NCBI RefSeq assembly: GCF_002895925.1
Contig: NZ_NWUO01000011.1
Location: forward strand, 1 to 64,000
DNA length: 64,000 nucleotides
Source: Mixta theicola
GTDB taxonomy: Bacteria > Pseudomonadota > Gammaproteobacteria > Enterobacterales > Enterobacteriaceae
Direction: 5' to 3'
The translations under genes were made by a program, and so were the position numbers. How positions within the stretch are numbered: the stretch's first letter is position 1; the number at the start of each line of letters is the position of its first letter. Below the pieces are notes generated by a model. That model was not told the DNA's origin. It did no database searches and worked only from the letters and a program-made list of their open reading frames with translations. Of the stretch, positions 16,824-29,324 are shown one piece after another.

Positions 16824-18773
16824 ATGCGATTAACTACAAAACTTTCAGCGTTTATTACGCTGCTTATTACTCTGGCAATAGTATTCATGTTGGCAGGCTG
16901 CACGCTGAGCTTTTTTTGGCTACGCAGCGAATGGGCCGAACAGCAGGTGCAGGCGCTGACAACGGAAGTCGATCAGGCGCTGCTAACGCAGAGCCCTACC
17001 GAACTGGCGCCCTGGCTGCGGCGTACGATGTCGCTGATGGATATAGAACGGCTACGGATCATTGGAAAAAAAGAGGTTATTCTTTCGCTTTCCCACCGCC
17101 AGTATCCTTTACTGGATGATGTTCCCAATCGCTTTCGCCGTTACGATCTGCCGCTGCTGCATCAGCAGGGCTGGGTACTGCGCGTTGAGCTGCTCGATCC
17201 GGCGAATACCTGGTTTAGATCCTTTATCGGCTCCTCGACGATTATTGCCGTCGTGCTGGTGGCGGCCTTTATGCTGCTGCTGCTGGTGCCCACGCATCGC
17301 TGGTTATGGCGGCAGCTCAAGGGGATGGAAAGCCTGGAAAAGCGTGCAGAACGGATTATTGCGGGCGAGCGGCGCGGTATCGGGCGCGGCAATGTAAATG
17401 AATGGCCGTCGAAAGCCTCTACGGCAATCGATCTGCTGCTGGACAATCTGCAGGAGGCGGGCGAGCAGCGTACCCGAATTGATACTTTAATCCGTGCGTT
17501 TACCGCTCAGGATGCCGCTACCGGCCTGAACAACCGGCTGTTTTTTGATAATCAGCTGGCGACGCTATTAGAAGATCAGGAAAAAGTGGGCACTCACGGC
17601 GTGGTAATGATGATCCGTCTGCCTGATTTTGACAGCCTGAGTGAAAAATGGGGCAGCGGCGCGGTACAGGATTATCTCTTTTCGCTGGTCAATATGCTGT
17701 CGACGTTTGTCATGCGCTATCCCGGCGCGCTGCTGGCACGTTATTTTCGCAGCGATTTTATGGTGCTGCTGCCGCACCGCACGTTAAAAGAGGCGGACGG
17801 CATCGCCGCACAGCTGGTTAAAGCGGTCGATGCGCTGCCGCCTACGGCAATGATTGATCGGCAAAATATGCTTCATATTGGCATCAGCGCCTGGCGCAGC
17901 GGACAAACTACCCAGCAGGTGATGGAGAGCGTTGAGCAGGCCACGCGCCATGCTTCGTTGCAGGGCGGTAACACATGGGCGACGGCAGAAGGCGCGGATG
18001 TGGACGGCGGGCGCGGCAGCGTGAAATGGCGCACGCTGCTGGAGCATACGCTGAAGCGCGGCGGGCCACGGCTTTATCAGAAACCTGCCGTGTTGCGCGA
18101 TGGACGCGTCCATCATCGTGAAATGCTGCCGCGAATTTTTGACGGCGAAAAAGAGCTGCTGGCTGCCGAGTTTATGCCGCTGGTACAGCAGATGGGGCTG
18201 GCAGAAGCTTACGATCGCCAGCTAATGCAGCGCATCATGGAGCTCTCCGCCTGCTGGCCGGAAGAGACGCTGGCGGTGCCGGTTACCATCGATTCGTTAT
18301 TACAGCCTGCGTTCCAGCGAACGCTGCGCGATATGCTGCTACAGTGTACAAAATCGCAGCGGCAGCGTTTTTTATTTGAACTTGCTGAGGCGGAAGTGTG
18401 TCAACACTTCAATCGATTGCAACCGGCGTTACGATTGATCAAGGGTTTTGGCTGCCGTTTGGCAGTCAGCCAGGCCGGATTAACGGTGGTCAGCACCGCC
18501 TATATTACCCAGGCGGGCGTTGAGCTTATTAAGCTTCATCCGGGGCTGGTGCGTAATATTGAGCGACGCACGGAAAACCAGCTGTTTGTAAAGAGTTTAC
18601 TGGAAGTGTGTACTATGACACCGGCGCAGGTTTTTGCCGCAGGCGTCAGGACGCGGGAAGAGTGGCAAACGCTGTCAGCGCTTGGCGTGGCGGGCGGACA
18701 GGGCGACTTTTTCTCGACTTCCCAGCTGGTTAACAGCAACGTGAAAAAATATTCGCAAAGAGTTCGGGTTTAG
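16824..18773 (+). CDS. csrD: CsrB/CsrC RNA decay regulator with degenerate GGDEF and EAL domains
   Basis: CsrD targets the regulatory RNAs CsrB and CsrC for RNase E cleavage and so tunes CsrA activity. It has 649 residues: two N-terminal membrane segments (about 10-32 and 130-155), a HAMP-like stretch, a GGDEF-type domain, and an EAL-type domain. The GGDEF signature is replaced (RSDFM in ARYFRSDFMVLLPHR) and the EAL motif is degenerate (HREML), so neither cyclase nor phosphodiesterase activity is expected. This matches E. coli CsrD. The first in-frame ATG is at 16782; the one at 16824 (MRLTTKLSAF) fits the family. Confidence 0.95.
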   Translation: MRLTTKLSAFITLLITLAIVFMLAGCTLSFFWLRSEWAEQQVQALTTEVDQALLTQSPTELAPWLRRTMSLMDIERLRIIGKKEVILSLSHRQYPLLDDVPNRFRRYDLPLLHQQGWVLRVELLDPANTWFRSFIGSSTIIAVVLVAAFMLLLLVPTHRWLWRQLKGMESLEKRAERIIAGERRGIGRGNVNEWPSKASTAIDLLLDNLQEAGEQRTRIDTLIRAFTAQDAATGLNNRLFFDNQLATLLEDQEKVGTHGVVMMIRLPDFDSLSEKWGSGAVQDYLFSLVNMLSTFVMRYPGALLARYFRSDFMVLLPHRTLKEADGIAAQLVKAVDALPPTAMIDRQNMLHIGISAWRSGQTTQQVMESVEQATRHASLQGGNTWATAEGADVDGGRGSVKWRTLLEHTLKRGGPRLYQKPAVLRDGRVHHREMLPRIFDGEKELLAAEFMPLVQQMGLAEAYDRQLMQRIMELSACWPEETLAVPVTIDSLLQPAFQRTLRDMLLQCTKSQRQRFLFELAEAEVCQHFNRLQPALRLIKGFGCRLAVSQAGLTVVSTAYITQAGVELIKLHPGLVRNIERRTENQLFVKSLLEVCTMTPAQVFAAGVRTREEWQTLSALGVAGGQGDFFSTSQLVNSNVKKYSQRVRV

Positions 18774-20122
<1,349 letters not shown>

Positions 20123-20130
20123 TCTGCCAG

Positions 20131-20167
20131 AAGGGAGTACGCGACGAAAGCCACACTCCCTTTTTTT
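20131..20167 (+). terminator. Terminator or attenuator between mreB and mreC
   Basis: An eight-base-pair stem (AAGGGAGT with ACTCCCTT) is followed by a run of seven T residues, 9 bp past the mreB stop. It probably ends most mreB transcripts and lets only part of transcription continue into mreCD, which fits the greater need for MreB. Confidence 0.82.
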
Positions 20168-20191
20168 GATGTCGGGGAATACGCAGAGTTT

Positions 20192-21226
20192 ATGAAGCCA
20201 ATTTTCAGCAGGGGGCCCTCCCTGCAGCTCCGCCTTTTTCTGGCGGTTATTGTGGCCATCGGCATCATTGTTGCCGACAGCCGCGTGGGTTCGTTTACCC
20301 AAATCCGTAACTATATGGACACGGCCGTAAGTCCATTCTATTTTCTGGCCAATGGGCCACGACAAATTCTGGACAGCGTTGCTGAAACGCTGGCCTCTCG
20401 CCAGCAGCTGGAACAGGAAAATAAAGCGCTGCAGCGCGAACTCTTTCTGAAAAATAGCGAGCTGCTGATGCTGGGACAATACCGGCAGGAAAATGCACGT
20501 CTGCGCGAGCTGTTAGGATCGCCGCTGCGTCAGGATGAGCATAAAATGGTGACCCAGGTGATTTCTACCGGCACCGATCCCTATACCGATCAGGTGGTGA
20601 TTGATAAAGGCAGCGTGAACGGCGTCTATGAAGGCCAGCCGGTCATTAGCGATAAAGGCGTCGTGGGGCAGGTTATTGCGGTGGGCCAGATGACCAGCCG
20701 CGTACTGCTTATTTGTGATGCGTCTCATGCCTTGCCGATTCAGGTGCTGCGTAATGATATTCGCGTTATCGCCGCCGGCAACGGCTGCACGGAAGAACTG
20801 CAGCTGGAGCATCTGCCGGGCAATACCGATATTCGCGTGGGCGATGTGTTGGTCACTTCCGGCCTCGGCGGCCGTTTCCCGGAAGGTTATCCGGTCGCGG
20901 TGGTATCTTCAGTGAAGGTGGATACGCAGCGTGCCTATACGGTTATTCAGGCGCGTCCAACGGCAGGGCTGCAGCGTCTGCGCTATTTGCTATTGCTGTG
21001 GGGCGCGGATCGTAACGGTGATATGCCGATGGCGCCGGATGAAGTCCATCGGGTGGCGAACGAGCGTTTGATGCAGATGATGCCGCAGGTGCTGCCGCCA
21101 GCCGGAGTCATGGGGCCGCCGTTGCCGCCTGAAGCCGAAGGCGCGCCAGCACAGGATAAGCCATCAGCGGATAGCCGAGCTGCCGTACCGGGCAGCCAGC
21201 CCGCCGCGCCGGGAGGCCGTCCTTGA
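20192..21226 (+). CDS. mreC: Rod-shape-determining protein MreC
   Basis: A bitopic membrane protein that links MreB to PBP2 and RodA. The 344-residue product has one N-terminal transmembrane segment (about 13-30), a periplasmic coiled coil (about 68-108, rich in [14 protein letters not shown]), and the beta-domain ([17 protein letters not shown] onward). A Pro/Ala-rich, probably disordered tail covers about the last 45 residues. The stop codon overlaps the TTG start of mreD. Confidence 0.97.
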   Translation: MKPIFSRGPSLQLRLFLAVIVAIGIIVADSRVGSFTQIRNYMDTAVSPFYFLANGPRQILDSVAETLASRQQLEQENKALQRELFLKNSELLMLGQYRQENARLRELLGSPLRQDEHKMVTQVISTGTDPYTDQVVIDKGSVNGVYEGQPVISDKGVVGQVIAVGQMTSRVLLICDASHALPIQVLRNDIRVIAAGNGCTEELQLEHLPGNTDIRVGDVLVTSGLGGRFPEGYPVAVVSSVKVDTQRAYTVIQARPTAGLQRLRYLLLLWGADRNGDMPMAPDEVHRVANERLMQMMPQVLPPAGVMGPPLPPEAEGAPAQDKPSADSRAAVPGSQPAAPGGRP

Positions 21227-21711
21227 GCCGCTATCGCAGCCATGGCCGCTGGGTTATCTGGCTATCCTTCCTGGTGGCGCTGATACTGCAAATTATGCCG
21301 TGGCCGGACAATTTCTATATGTTTCGTCCTTCCTGGCTGCTGCTGATCCTGATCTACTGGCTACTGGCGCTACCGCATCGGGTTAGCGTCGGCACCGGTT
21401 TTTTGATGGGCGGCATTATGGATCTTATCTCCGGCTCTACGCTGGGCGTACGGGCGCTGGCGCTTAGCATTATCGCTTATCTGGTCGCTTTCAAATTTCA
21501 GCTTTTCCGTAACCTGGCGTTGTGGCAACAGGCGTTAATGGTTATGGTGCTGTCGCTGGCGATGGATGTCATTGTTTTCTGGGCTGAGTTTTTAGTTATC
21601 AATATTTCGTTCCGACCAGAGATTTTCTGGAGTAGCGTGGTGGACGGTATTTTGTGGCCCTGGCTATTCTTATTGATGAGAAAGATTCGTCGTCAATTCG
21701 CCGTTCAGTAA
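21223..21711 (+). CDS. mreD: Rod-shape-determining protein MreD
   Basis: An integral membrane partner of MreC in the elongasome. It has 162 residues with about five hydrophobic helices and closely matches E. coli MreD ([34 protein letters not shown]). The start is a TTG at 21223, overlapping the mreC stop codon (TTGA), which implies coupled and weak initiation. Confidence 0.95.
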   Translation: MSRYRSHGRWVIWLSFLVALILQIMPWPDNFYMFRPSWLLLILIYWLLALPHRVSVGTGFLMGGIMDLISGSTLGVRALALSIIAYLVAFKFQLFRNLALWQQALMVMVLSLAMDVIVFWAEFLVINISFRPEIFWSSVVDGILWPWLFLLMRKIRRQFAVQ

Positions 21712-21719
21712 GGACAACT

Positions 21720-22307
21720 ATGTTATCCCTTTATCTTGCCTCCGGTTCACCGCGTCGTCGTGAACTGCTGACGCAGCTTGGCCTGCATTTTGAGCGTGTG
21801 ATGACTAACGTGGAGGAGCTGCGCCGCGAGAAAGAGAGCGCGCAGCACTACGTGCGTCGGCTGGCGCGTGAAAAAGCCCAGGCGGGCGTTGCGGCGGCAG
21901 CGCAGGATCTGCCGGTACTGGGCGCAGATACGATTGTGGTGCTGAATGGCGAAGTATTGGAAAAGCCGCGCGATGCGGTGCATGCTGTGGAGATGCTGAC
22001 GCGCCTGTCCGGCCAGACGCACCAGGTGCTGACGGCAGTGGCGCTGGCGGATCGTCAGCATGAACTTGACTGTCTGGTCGCCACGGACGTGACCTTCCGG
22101 TTGCTGACGCCGCAGGATATTCGCGATTACATCGCCAGCGGCGAACCGATGGATAAGGCGGGCGCATACGGTATTCAGGGGCTGGGCGGCAATTTTGTCA
22201 GAAAAATTAACGGAAGCTATCACGCCGTGGTTGGCTTGCCGCTGGTGGAAACCAGCGAACTGTTCAGCCATTTTCAATCGTTGCGTGAGGTAAGTAAGAG
22301 GACATGA
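21720..22307 (+). CDS. yhdE: Maf-type nucleoside triphosphate pyrophosphatase YhdE
   Basis: Hydrolyses dTTP and UTP (and modified relatives) to the monophosphates, a house-cleaning function. The 195 residues include the Maf signature [18 protein letters not shown] (about 3-21), the catalytic region [17 protein letters not shown], and [27 protein letters not shown]. The ATG at 21720 aligns with the family; an in-frame ATG at 21654 lies inside mreD. The stop overlaps the rng start (ATGATGA), so the genes are coupled. Confidence 0.95.
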   Translation: MLSLYLASGSPRRRELLTQLGLHFERVMTNVEELRREKESAQHYVRRLAREKAQAGVAAAAQDLPVLGADTIVVLNGEVLEKPRDAVHAVEMLTRLSGQTHQVLTAVALADRQHELDCLVATDVTFRLLTPQDIRDYIASGEPMDKAGAYGIQGLGGNFVRKINGSYHAVVGLPLVETSELFSHFQSLREVSKRT

Positions 22308-23776
22308 TGACGGCTGAGCTACTGGTTAACGTCACGCCATCAGAAACGCGCGTGGCCTATATTGACGGCGGTATCCTGCAGGAAATCCATATTGAACGCG
22401 AAGCGAAGCGCGGCATCGTCGGCAATATCTATAAAGGCCGCGTGAGCCGGGTTCTGCCGGGCATGCAGGCCGCCTTTGTGGACATTGGCCTGGATAAAGC
22501 GGCGTTTCTTCATGCCTCCGATATTATGCCGCATACCGAATGCGTGGCTGGCGAAGAACAGAAGAATTTCAGCGTCAGAGATATTGCGGAGCTGGTGCGC
22601 CAGGGACAGGATCTGATGGTGCAGGTGGTGAAAGATCCGCTTGGCACCAAAGGCGCGCGCCTCACCACCGATATTACATTGCCTTCGCGCTATTTGGTGT
22701 TTATGCCGGGCGCCTCTCACGTTGGCGTATCGCAGCGCATTGAAAGTGAAGCCGAGCGCGATCGTCTGAAAGCGGTGGTTTCTGCCTGGTGCGACGAGCA
22801 GGGCGGATTTATCATTCGCACGGCGGCGGAAGGCATTGGCGAAGATGAGCTGGCGCAGGATGCCGCTTTTCTTAAGCGCCTGTGGACCAAAGTTATCGAG
22901 CGGAAAAAGCGCAATAAAACGCGCTGTCGCCTGTATGGCGAGCTGGCGCTGGCGCAGCGCGTGCTGCGTGATTTCGCCGGTGCCGCGCTCGATCGCATCC
23001 GCGTTGATTCACGGCTGACTTATGAACTACTGCTGGAATTCACCTCCGAATATATGCCGGAAATGACGGCCAAGCTGGAGCATTACAGCGGTCGCCAGCC
23101 GATTTTCGATCTGTATGATGTGGAAAATGAAATTCAGCGCTCGCTCGATCGCAAGGTCGAGCTGAAATCGGGCGGCTACCTGATTATCGACCAGACGGAA
23201 GCGATGACGACGATCGATATTAATACCGGCGCTTTCGTGGGTCACCGCAATCTGGATGAAACCATCTTTAACACCAATATCGAAGCGACGCAGGCGATCG
23301 CGCGCCAGCTGCGGCTGCGTAATCTCGGCGGCATTATCATTATCGATTTTATCGATATGAATAATGAAGAGCATCGCCGCCGCGTACTGCATTCGCTGGA
23401 CAGCGCGCTCAGTAAAGATCGGGTGAAAACCAGCATCAACGGTTTTTCCGCGCTGGGGCTGGTGGAGATGACGCGCAAGCGTACCCGCGAAAGCATTGAG
23501 CATGTGCTGTGTCAGGACTGCCCGGTCTGTAAAGGACGCGGCACGCTGAAAACCGTCGAAACCGTCTGCTACGAAATCATGCGTGAAATCGTGCGCGTCC
23601 ATCATGCCTATGACTCCGATCGCTTTTTGGTCTATGTTTCGCCCACCGTTGGTGAAGCGCTGAAAAGCGAAGAGTCGCATGCGCTGGCCGAAGTGGAGCT
23701 GTTTGTCGGCAAGCAGGTAAAAGTGCAGATCGAGCCGCTTTATACCCAGGAGCAGTTTGACGTCGTGATGATGTAA
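22304..23776 (+). CDS. rng: Ribonuclease G
   Basis: An endoribonuclease of the RNase E/G family that matures the 5' end of 16S rRNA and degrades some mRNAs. The 490 residues match E. coli Rng (489). It has the S1-like RNA-binding domain (about 36-125), the 5'-sensor and DNase I-like regions, the catalytic [13 protein letters not shown] and IIIIDFIDM, and the Zn-link cysteines in [11 protein letters not shown]. It starts at 22304 or at the next in-frame ATG (22307), both overlapping the yhdE stop. Confidence 0.97.
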   Translation: MMTAELLVNVTPSETRVAYIDGGILQEIHIEREAKRGIVGNIYKGRVSRVLPGMQAAFVDIGLDKAAFLHASDIMPHTECVAGEEQKNFSVRDIAELVRQGQDLMVQVVKDPLGTKGARLTTDITLPSRYLVFMPGASHVGVSQRIESEAERDRLKAVVSAWCDEQGGFIIRTAAEGIGEDELAQDAAFLKRLWTKVIERKKRNKTRCRLYGELALAQRVLRDFAGAALDRIRVDSRLTYELLLEFTSEYMPEMTAKLEHYSGRQPIFDLYDVENEIQRSLDRKVELKSGGYLIIDQTEAMTTIDINTGAFVGHRNLDETIFNTNIEATQAIARQLRLRNLGGIIIIDFIDMNNEEHRRRVLHSLDSALSKDRVKTSINGFSALGLVEMTRKRTRESIEHVLCQDCPVCKGRGTLKTVETVCYEIMREIVRVHHAYDSDRFLVYVSPTVGEALKSEESHALAEVELFVGKQVKVQIEPLYTQEQFDVVMM

Positions 23777-23954
23777 AATCTGGTTAATATTTTGGTCGGC
23801 AATTGACGATTTCTCTCCAGTCAAGCGCTAAAAATGCGCGTCTGTTTCAGGTAAACTCCGCTGACCTGATTCTCCCTGACTGCTGCAACGGCACGTTCGG
23901 GAATATGAGCCAGCTTATTCATCCGTTCAGTTTGCGCAAAACAAGGAGAGGAGT

Positions 23955-26900
23955 GTGAGGCAACTGCCCAGGATCCTGTTACTTACAGGCGCTGCGGTAA
24001 TCGTTATCGTTGCGCTACTGGTCAGTGGCTTGCGGCTGGTGATGCCGCAGTTAAAACACCATCGCAGTGCGCTGTTCAGCGCCGTTTCCTCTGCGACCGG
24101 TTTAAAAATCGATGCCGCCTCGCTGCAGGGGCGTTGGGAAAACTTTGGCCCAACGCTGGATATGCATCGGCTGGCGGTTTCCCTGCCTGACGGCGGTTCG
24201 CTGGATATTGGCCGCGTTACGCTGGCGCTGGATGTCTGGCAGTCTCTGCTGCATGCCCGCTGGCAGTTTCGTGAGCTGACCTTCTGGCAGCTCGATCTCG
24301 ATAGCCTTTCGCCGCTTATCAGCAATGATGAACATAACCACACGCTGAAGGCGGGACAAATCAACGAACTTTTCCTGCGGCAGTTCGATCATTTTGATCT
24401 GCGCGATAGCCGTATTCGTTTCCAGACGCTTTCCGGGCAGCGCGCCGAGCTGACGATCCCGCGTCTGAGCTGGCTGAATGAAAAAGCGCGTCACCGTGCG
24501 GAAGGGGAAGTCAGCCTCTCCAGCTTTACCGGCCAACATGGCGTGGTACAGGTACGCTTAGATCTGCATGATGAAAACGGCCTGCTGAACGATGGGCGCA
24601 TCTGGCTACAGGCGGATGATATGGACCTGAAGCCCTGGCTGGGGCGATGGATGCGCGATAACACCACGCTTCAGAGCGCGCGCTTCAGTCTGGCCGCCTG
24701 GCTTAGCCTGAAGGAGGGGGAAGTCTATGATGGTGATGTCTGGCTGAAACAGGGGGGCGCGCGCTGGCAGGGCGATAAGCAACCGCATCTGCTGGAGGTG
24801 GATAACCTGACGATGCATCTGGCGCGTTGGCGCAGCGGCTGGACATTAACCGTACCGCAAAACAGCCTACGTACCGACGGTCAGCCGTGGCCAGAAGGGC
24901 ATTTTTCTCTGGCCTGGCTACCGCAGCACACTATCGGTCCGGAGCCGCAAAGCGTGGAAGAGCTGCGCGTGCGCGCCACCGGGCTTAATCTTCAGCGGCT
25001 GGAGCCGTTAATTCCGTTATTCTCTCGCCTGACGCCGCAGCTGCTGGAAAACTGGCGTACCCTGCAGCCGCAGGGGCAAATCGATGCGCTGGCGCTGGAT
25101 ATTCCGCTGCAGCAGCCGGAGCAAAGCCGTTTCCAGGCGCGCTGGCACGATTTAAGCTGGCAGCACTGGCAGCTGCTGCCCGGCACGCAGCATGCCACCG
25201 GCAAACTGAGCGGCAGCCTGCCGGATGGACGTCTGGATATTGGCGTTAATGATGCGGTAATGCCTTACGGCACCATGTTCCGGGCGCCGCTGGAAGTTAA
25301 ACGCGCAACCGGAACGCTAAGCTGGCAGCGTAGTGAAAACGCGCTGGCGCTGCAGGGCAAAAATCTTGATGTGCAGGCGCGCTCACTGTGGGCCAGAGGG
25401 GATTTCAGCTATCGGCAGGGAGCGGGACTGCCGCCGCGCCTCGATATTCTGGCCGGTATTAACGTAACCGATGCCGGTGATGCCTGGCGTTATTTCCCTG
25501 AACCTCTAATGGGAACCCGCTTAACCGACTATCTCAGCGGCGCGATTAAAAGTGGTCAGGCTGCTAACGCCACGCTGCTGTTTGCCGGCAACCCGAAACT
25601 GTTCCCCTTCCGCCATAATGAAGGCATGTTTGAAGTATCGGTGCCGCTGCGTCGGGCCAGCTATGCTTTTCAGCCTGGCTGGCCGACTATCGAGAACATG
25701 GATATCGATCTCGACTTCGTTAATGATGGCCTGTGGATGACGGCGAAGCAGGCGATGCTCGGCAAGGTGCAGGCGAATAATGTCAGCGCCGTGATCCCGG
25801 ACTACCTGAAAGAGAAGCTGATCGTTAACGGCGATCTGCGCGGCGAGGCGGCTAATATTCGCGACTACTTTAACCAGACGCCGCTGCGATCTTCACTGGG
25901 CGCGGCGCTGGATGAGCTGCAGCTGAGCGGACAAACCGGCGGGCATCTGCAGCTGGATATTCCGCTGGATGGCAAACAGGTACATGCGCGTGGCGATGTG
26001 CAGCTCGCCGATAACGCCCTGTTTATCGTCCCGCTTAATAGCCGGTTAACCGCGCTTAACGGCAGCTTTACCTATGATAACGGCAACCTGCACAGCGATA
26101 CGCTGCGGGCCAGCTGGTTTGGGCAGCCGGTTAACGTTAATTTCCATACCGAGGAGCGTCCGCAGGATTATCAAATCGGCGTTAATCTGGCGGCAGACTG
26201 GCAGGTTAATAAACTCTCACCGTTACCCGCAGGCGTAAGCCGACAGCTGAAAGGCAATCTTCCCTGGCAGGGCGACGTCGCCATTACGCTACCGCATCAG
26301 GGCGGAGCGAATTATAAAATTAACCTCTCTGGCGACCTGAAGAATATAAGCAGTAACTTACCTTCTCCGCTGGGAAAAATACGCGGGGATGCGTTGCCGC
26401 TGCAGGTAACGGCAGTCGGCGACCTGCAGCACTTTGACTTACAGGGCGTGGTGGCTAATCAGCAGCGCTTTAACAGCCGCTGGCTGCTCGGTAAACAGCT
26501 GCGCCTCGATCGCGGTATCTGGCTGAACGATGCGAAAAGCACGCCAGCCTTACCGGATACGCGCGGAATGTTGCTGCATCTGCCGCCGCTGGACGGCGAC
26601 AGCTGGCTAAAACTGCTGATGGCCGACGGCGGAACGCAGAAAGCCACGTCAAAACCGGGCAGCAGCGCCATCAGCCGCAACAGGCTTCCTGGCGATATTA
26701 CGCTGAGTACGCCAGTTCTCCAGCTGGCGGGGCAGCAGTGGCACGATACGCAGGTTACGCTGCGTCAGCTGATGACCGGAGGAATGCAGGCCGATGCGCA
26801 GGGGCGTGAAATTAACGGCAGGCTGGATATTCCCGCCCGCGGTCCGTGGCGCGTGCATCTTGACCGGCTCTATTACAACCCTGAATGGCACGGCAGCGAT

Positions 26901-27779
26901 GCCTCGTCACCGGCTTTGCCGCAGGAAAGCATGCCTGCTGACTTTGCCGGCTGGCCAGCGTTGCAAATCAACTGTGACGACTGCTGGCTGCGCGGACAAA
27001 AGTTCGGACGCATCCAGGCTAACCTGACGCCGCAGAATGATACGTTAGCGCTGACCGACGGCCTGGTGGATACCGGCAGTTCGCGCCTGAGCGTTAGCGG
27101 GGAGTGGGTTAATCGCCCTGATGAACAGCGCACCTCGCTTAAAGGCAGGCTGAGCGGCAGCAATATCAATAATGCGACCAACTGGTTTGGCGTGAATACG
27201 CCGCTGCGCGATGCACCTTTCGCTCTGGAATATGATTTACACTGGCGCGCGGCGCCCTGGCAGCCAGCGGCATCCTCGCTAAGCGGCGTGCTGAAAACCC
27301 ACTTTGGGAAAGGGCAAATCGCCGATGTCAACAGTGGACGCGCCGGTCAGCTGCTGCGTCTGGTTAGCTTTGATGCGCTGCTGCGCAAACTGCGTCTCGA
27401 TTTTAGCGATACCTTTAGCGAAGGCTTCTGGTTTGACTCGATTAACGGCACGGCATGGATCAAAGACGGCGTTATGCAAACCGACAATCTGCTGATCGAT
27501 GGGCTGGAGGCGGATATCGCCATGCAGGGCAAGCTGGATCTGGTGCAGCGGCAGATTGATATGGAAGCGGTCGTCGCGCCTGAAATCTCTGCTTCGGTAG
27601 GGGTCGCGACCGCGTTCGTGATCAATCCGGTGGTCGGCGCGGCGGTTTTTGCTGCCAGCAAGGTGCTGGGACCGCTGTGGAACAAAATTTCGCTGCTGCG
27701 TTACCACATCAGCGGGCCTATAGATAAGCCGGAAATTAACGAAGTGTTGCGCAAACCGCGCGAAAAGAGCGCGAAGTGA
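23955..27779 (+). CDS. yhdP: AsmA-like phospholipid transport protein YhdP
   Basis: A very long inner-membrane-anchored protein (1274 residues; E. coli YhdP 1266) of the AsmA-like family. With TamB and YdbH these are thought to form hydrophobic bridges that carry phospholipids to the outer membrane. There is one N-terminal transmembrane helix (about 6-28) followed by an extended, beta-rich repeat (repeating beta-groove) periplasmic body; conserved blocks include LDVWQSLLHARWQFRELTFWQ and LFLRQFDHFDLRDS. The start is GTG at 23955 with a strong AAGGAGAGGA before it. It follows rng after 178 bp. Confidence 0.95.
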   Translation: MRQLPRILLLTGAAVIVIVALLVSGLRLVMPQLKHHRSALFSAVSSATGLKIDAASLQGRWENFGPTLDMHRLAVSLPDGGSLDIGRVTLALDVWQSLLHARWQFRELTFWQLDLDSLSPLISNDEHNHTLKAGQINELFLRQFDHFDLRDSRIRFQTLSGQRAELTIPRLSWLNEKARHRAEGEVSLSSFTGQHGVVQVRLDLHDENGLLNDGRIWLQADDMDLKPWLGRWMRDNTTLQSARFSLAAWLSLKEGEVYDGDVWLKQGGARWQGDKQPHLLEVDNLTMHLARWRSGWTLTVPQNSLRTDGQPWPEGHFSLAWLPQHTIGPEPQSVEELRVRATGLNLQRLEPLIPLFSRLTPQLLENWRTLQPQGQIDALALDIPLQQPEQSRFQARWHDLSWQHWQLLPGTQHATGKLSGSLPDGRLDIGVNDAVMPYGTMFRAPLEVKRATGTLSWQRSENALALQGKNLDVQARSLWARGDFSYRQGAGLPPRLDILAGINVTDAGDAWRYFPEPLMGTRLTDYLSGAIKSGQAANATLLFAGNPKLFPFRHNEGMFEVSVPLRRASYAFQPGWPTIENMDIDLDFVNDGLWMTAKQAMLGKVQANNVSAVIPDYLKEKLIVNGDLRGEAANIRDYFNQTPLRSSLGAALDELQLSGQTGGHLQLDIPLDGKQVHARGDVQLADNALFIVPLNSRLTALNGSFTYDNGNLHSDTLRASWFGQPVNVNFHTEERPQDYQIGVNLAADWQVNKLSPLPAGVSRQLKGNLPWQGDVAITLPHQGGANYKINLSGDLKNISSNLPSPLGKIRGDALPLQVTAVGDLQHFDLQGVVANQQRFNSRWLLGKQLRLDRGIWLNDAKSTPALPDTRGMLLHLPPLDGDSWLKLLMADGGTQKATSKPGSSAISRNRLPGDITLSTPVLQLAGQQWHDTQVTLRQLMTGGMQADAQGREINGRLDIPARGPWRVHLDRLYYNPEWHGSDASSPALPQESMPADFAGWPALQINCDDCWLRGQKFGRIQANLTPQNDTLALTDGLVDTGSSRLSVSGEWVNRPDEQRTSLKGRLSGSNINNATNWFGVNTPLRDAPFALEYDLHWRAAPWQPAASSLSGVLKTHFGKGQIADVNSGRAGQLLRLVSFDALLRKLRLDFSDTFSEGFWFDSINGTAWIKDGVMQTDNLLIDGLEADIAMQGKLDLVQRQIDMEAVVAPEISASVGVATAFVINPVVGAAVFAASKVLGPLWNKISLLRYHISGPIDKPEINEVLRKPREKSAK

Positions 27780-27843
27780 ATTTGACGCCGCAGGGGAATT
27801 ACCGCAGGCTATAGCAATAATGTCACATAACGAGTGAGAAACG

Positions 27844-29289
27844 ATGAGTCTGAATCTGGTAAGTGAGCAATTGCTAACTGCGAACAACATCAATCAGCAG
27901 GATTTGTTCACCCTGCTTGGGCAGCTTTCAGAACGTCGCCTGGATTATGCCGATCTCTATTTCCAGTCCAGCTATCATGAATCCTGGGTGCTGGAAGACC
28001 GCATTATTAAAGACGGCTCCTGGAATATCGATCAGGGCGTTGGGGTACGCGCCGTTAGCGGCGAAAAAACCGGCTTCGCCTATGCCGATCAGATTACCCT
28101 GAATGCGCTGCAGCTGAGCGCGCAGGCCGCACGCAGCATTGTCCGTGAACAGGGCAACGGCAAGGCGCAGGCGCTGGCTGCGGTAACGCACCAGGCGCTT
28201 TATCCCTCCTTCGATCCTTTACAAAGCCTGTCGCGTGAAGAAAAAATTGCCCTGCTGCACCGCGTCGATAGCGCGGCGCGCTCGGCGGATAAGCGCGTAC
28301 AGGAGGTCAGCGCCAGCCTGACCGGCGTTTATGAGCTGGTGCTGGTGGCGGCCACTGACGGCACGCTGGCGGCAGACGTTCGTCCGCTGGTGCGCCTGTC
28401 GGTTAGCGTGCTGGTGGAAGATGACGGCAAGCGCGAGCGCGGCTCCAGCGGTGGCGGCGGGCGTACCGGCTACGATTTCTTCCTGGCTGATGAAGCGGGC
28501 GAAGTGCGGGCGGAGCGCTGGGCGCGCGAAGCGGTACGCATGGCGTTGGTCAACCTCTCCGCCGTGGCGGCGCCTGCGGGTTCAGTCCCGGTAGTGCTGG
28601 GCGCCGGCTGGCCTGGCGTACTGCTGCACGAAGCGGTCGGGCATGGGCTGGAAGGCGATTTCAACCGGCGCGGCACCTCGGTGTTTAGCGGTCAGATGGG
28701 CAAGCTGGTGGCCTCTGAACTTTGTACGGTGGTTGATGACGGTACGCTGGACGGCCTGCGCGGTTCGTTAGCTATTGATGATGAAGGCGTGCCGGGCCAG
28801 TACAACGTGCTGATCGAAAACGGCGTGCTGAAAGGCTATATGCAGGATAAGCTCAACGCGCGTCTGATGGGCGTTAAGCCCACCGGTAACGGCCGCCGCG
28901 AATCCTATGCGCATCTGCCGATGCCGCGTATGACCAATACCTATATGCTGGCCGGGCAGTCCACGCCGCAGGAAATTATTGAAAGCGTGGACTATGGCCT
29001 TTACGCGCCTAACTTCGGCGGCGGACAGGTGGACATCACTTCCGGCAAATTTGTTTTCTCTACTTCAGAAGCCTATCTGATCGAAAAAGGGAAAGTGACG
29101 CGTCCGGTAAAAGGCGCCACGCTGATTGGCTCCGGTATTGAAGCCATGCAGCAGATTTCTATGGTCGGTAACGACCTGGCGCTGGATAAAGGCGTGGGCG
29201 TATGCGGTAAGGAAGGGCAAAGCCTGCCGGTAGGCGTCGGCCAGCCGACGCTGAAGCTGGATCGTTTGACCGTTGGCGGCACTGCCTGA
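27844..29289 (+). CDS. tldD: Metalloprotease TldD
   Basis: The catalytic half of the TldD/TldE protease, which trims unfolded peptides and is needed for microcin B17 maturation and CcdA turnover in E. coli. The 481 residues carry the metal-binding HExxxH motif at 262-267 ([13 protein letters not shown]). The late conserved block includes [23 protein letters not shown] and the cysteine near GVCGKEGQ. The partner tldE (pmbA) is not in this window, as in E. coli. It converges on aaeR. Confidence 0.97.
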   Translation: MSLNLVSEQLLTANNINQQDLFTLLGQLSERRLDYADLYFQSSYHESWVLEDRIIKDGSWNIDQGVGVRAVSGEKTGFAYADQITLNALQLSAQAARSIVREQGNGKAQALAAVTHQALYPSFDPLQSLSREEKIALLHRVDSAARSADKRVQEVSASLTGVYELVLVAATDGTLAADVRPLVRLSVSVLVEDDGKRERGSSGGGGRTGYDFFLADEAGEVRAERWAREAVRMALVNLSAVAAPAGSVPVVLGAGWPGVLLHEAVGHGLEGDFNRRGTSVFSGQMGKLVASELCTVVDDGTLDGLRGSLAIDDEGVPGQYNVLIENGVLKGYMQDKLNARLMGVKPTGNGRRESYAHLPMPRMTNTYMLAGQSTPQEIIESVDYGLYAPNFGGGQVDITSGKFVFSTSEAYLIEKGKVTRPVKGATLIGSGIEAMQQISMVGNDLALDKGVGVCGKEGQSLPVGVGQPTLKLDRLTVGGTA

Positions 29290-29296
29290 TTTACCG

Positions 29297-29323
29297 TCCC
29301 CTGGCAGGCTCTCTGCCAGGGGA
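29297..29323. terminator. Strong hairpin between convergent tldD and aaeR
   Basis: A perfect eleven-base-pair inverted repeat (TCCCCTGGCAG with CTGCCAGGGGA, five-base loop) fills the 35-bp gap between the two stop codons. Neither strand has a good T tract after it, so it may act by Rho-assisted or 3'-end-stabilising means rather than as a classic intrinsic terminator. Confidence 0.6.
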
Positions 29324-29324
29324 T

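Noticed and set aside
16824-18773. Active diguanylate cyclase or phosphodiesterase in CsrD
   Set aside because: Both the GGDEF and the EAL signature residues are replaced, as in E. coli CsrD, which has no such activity.
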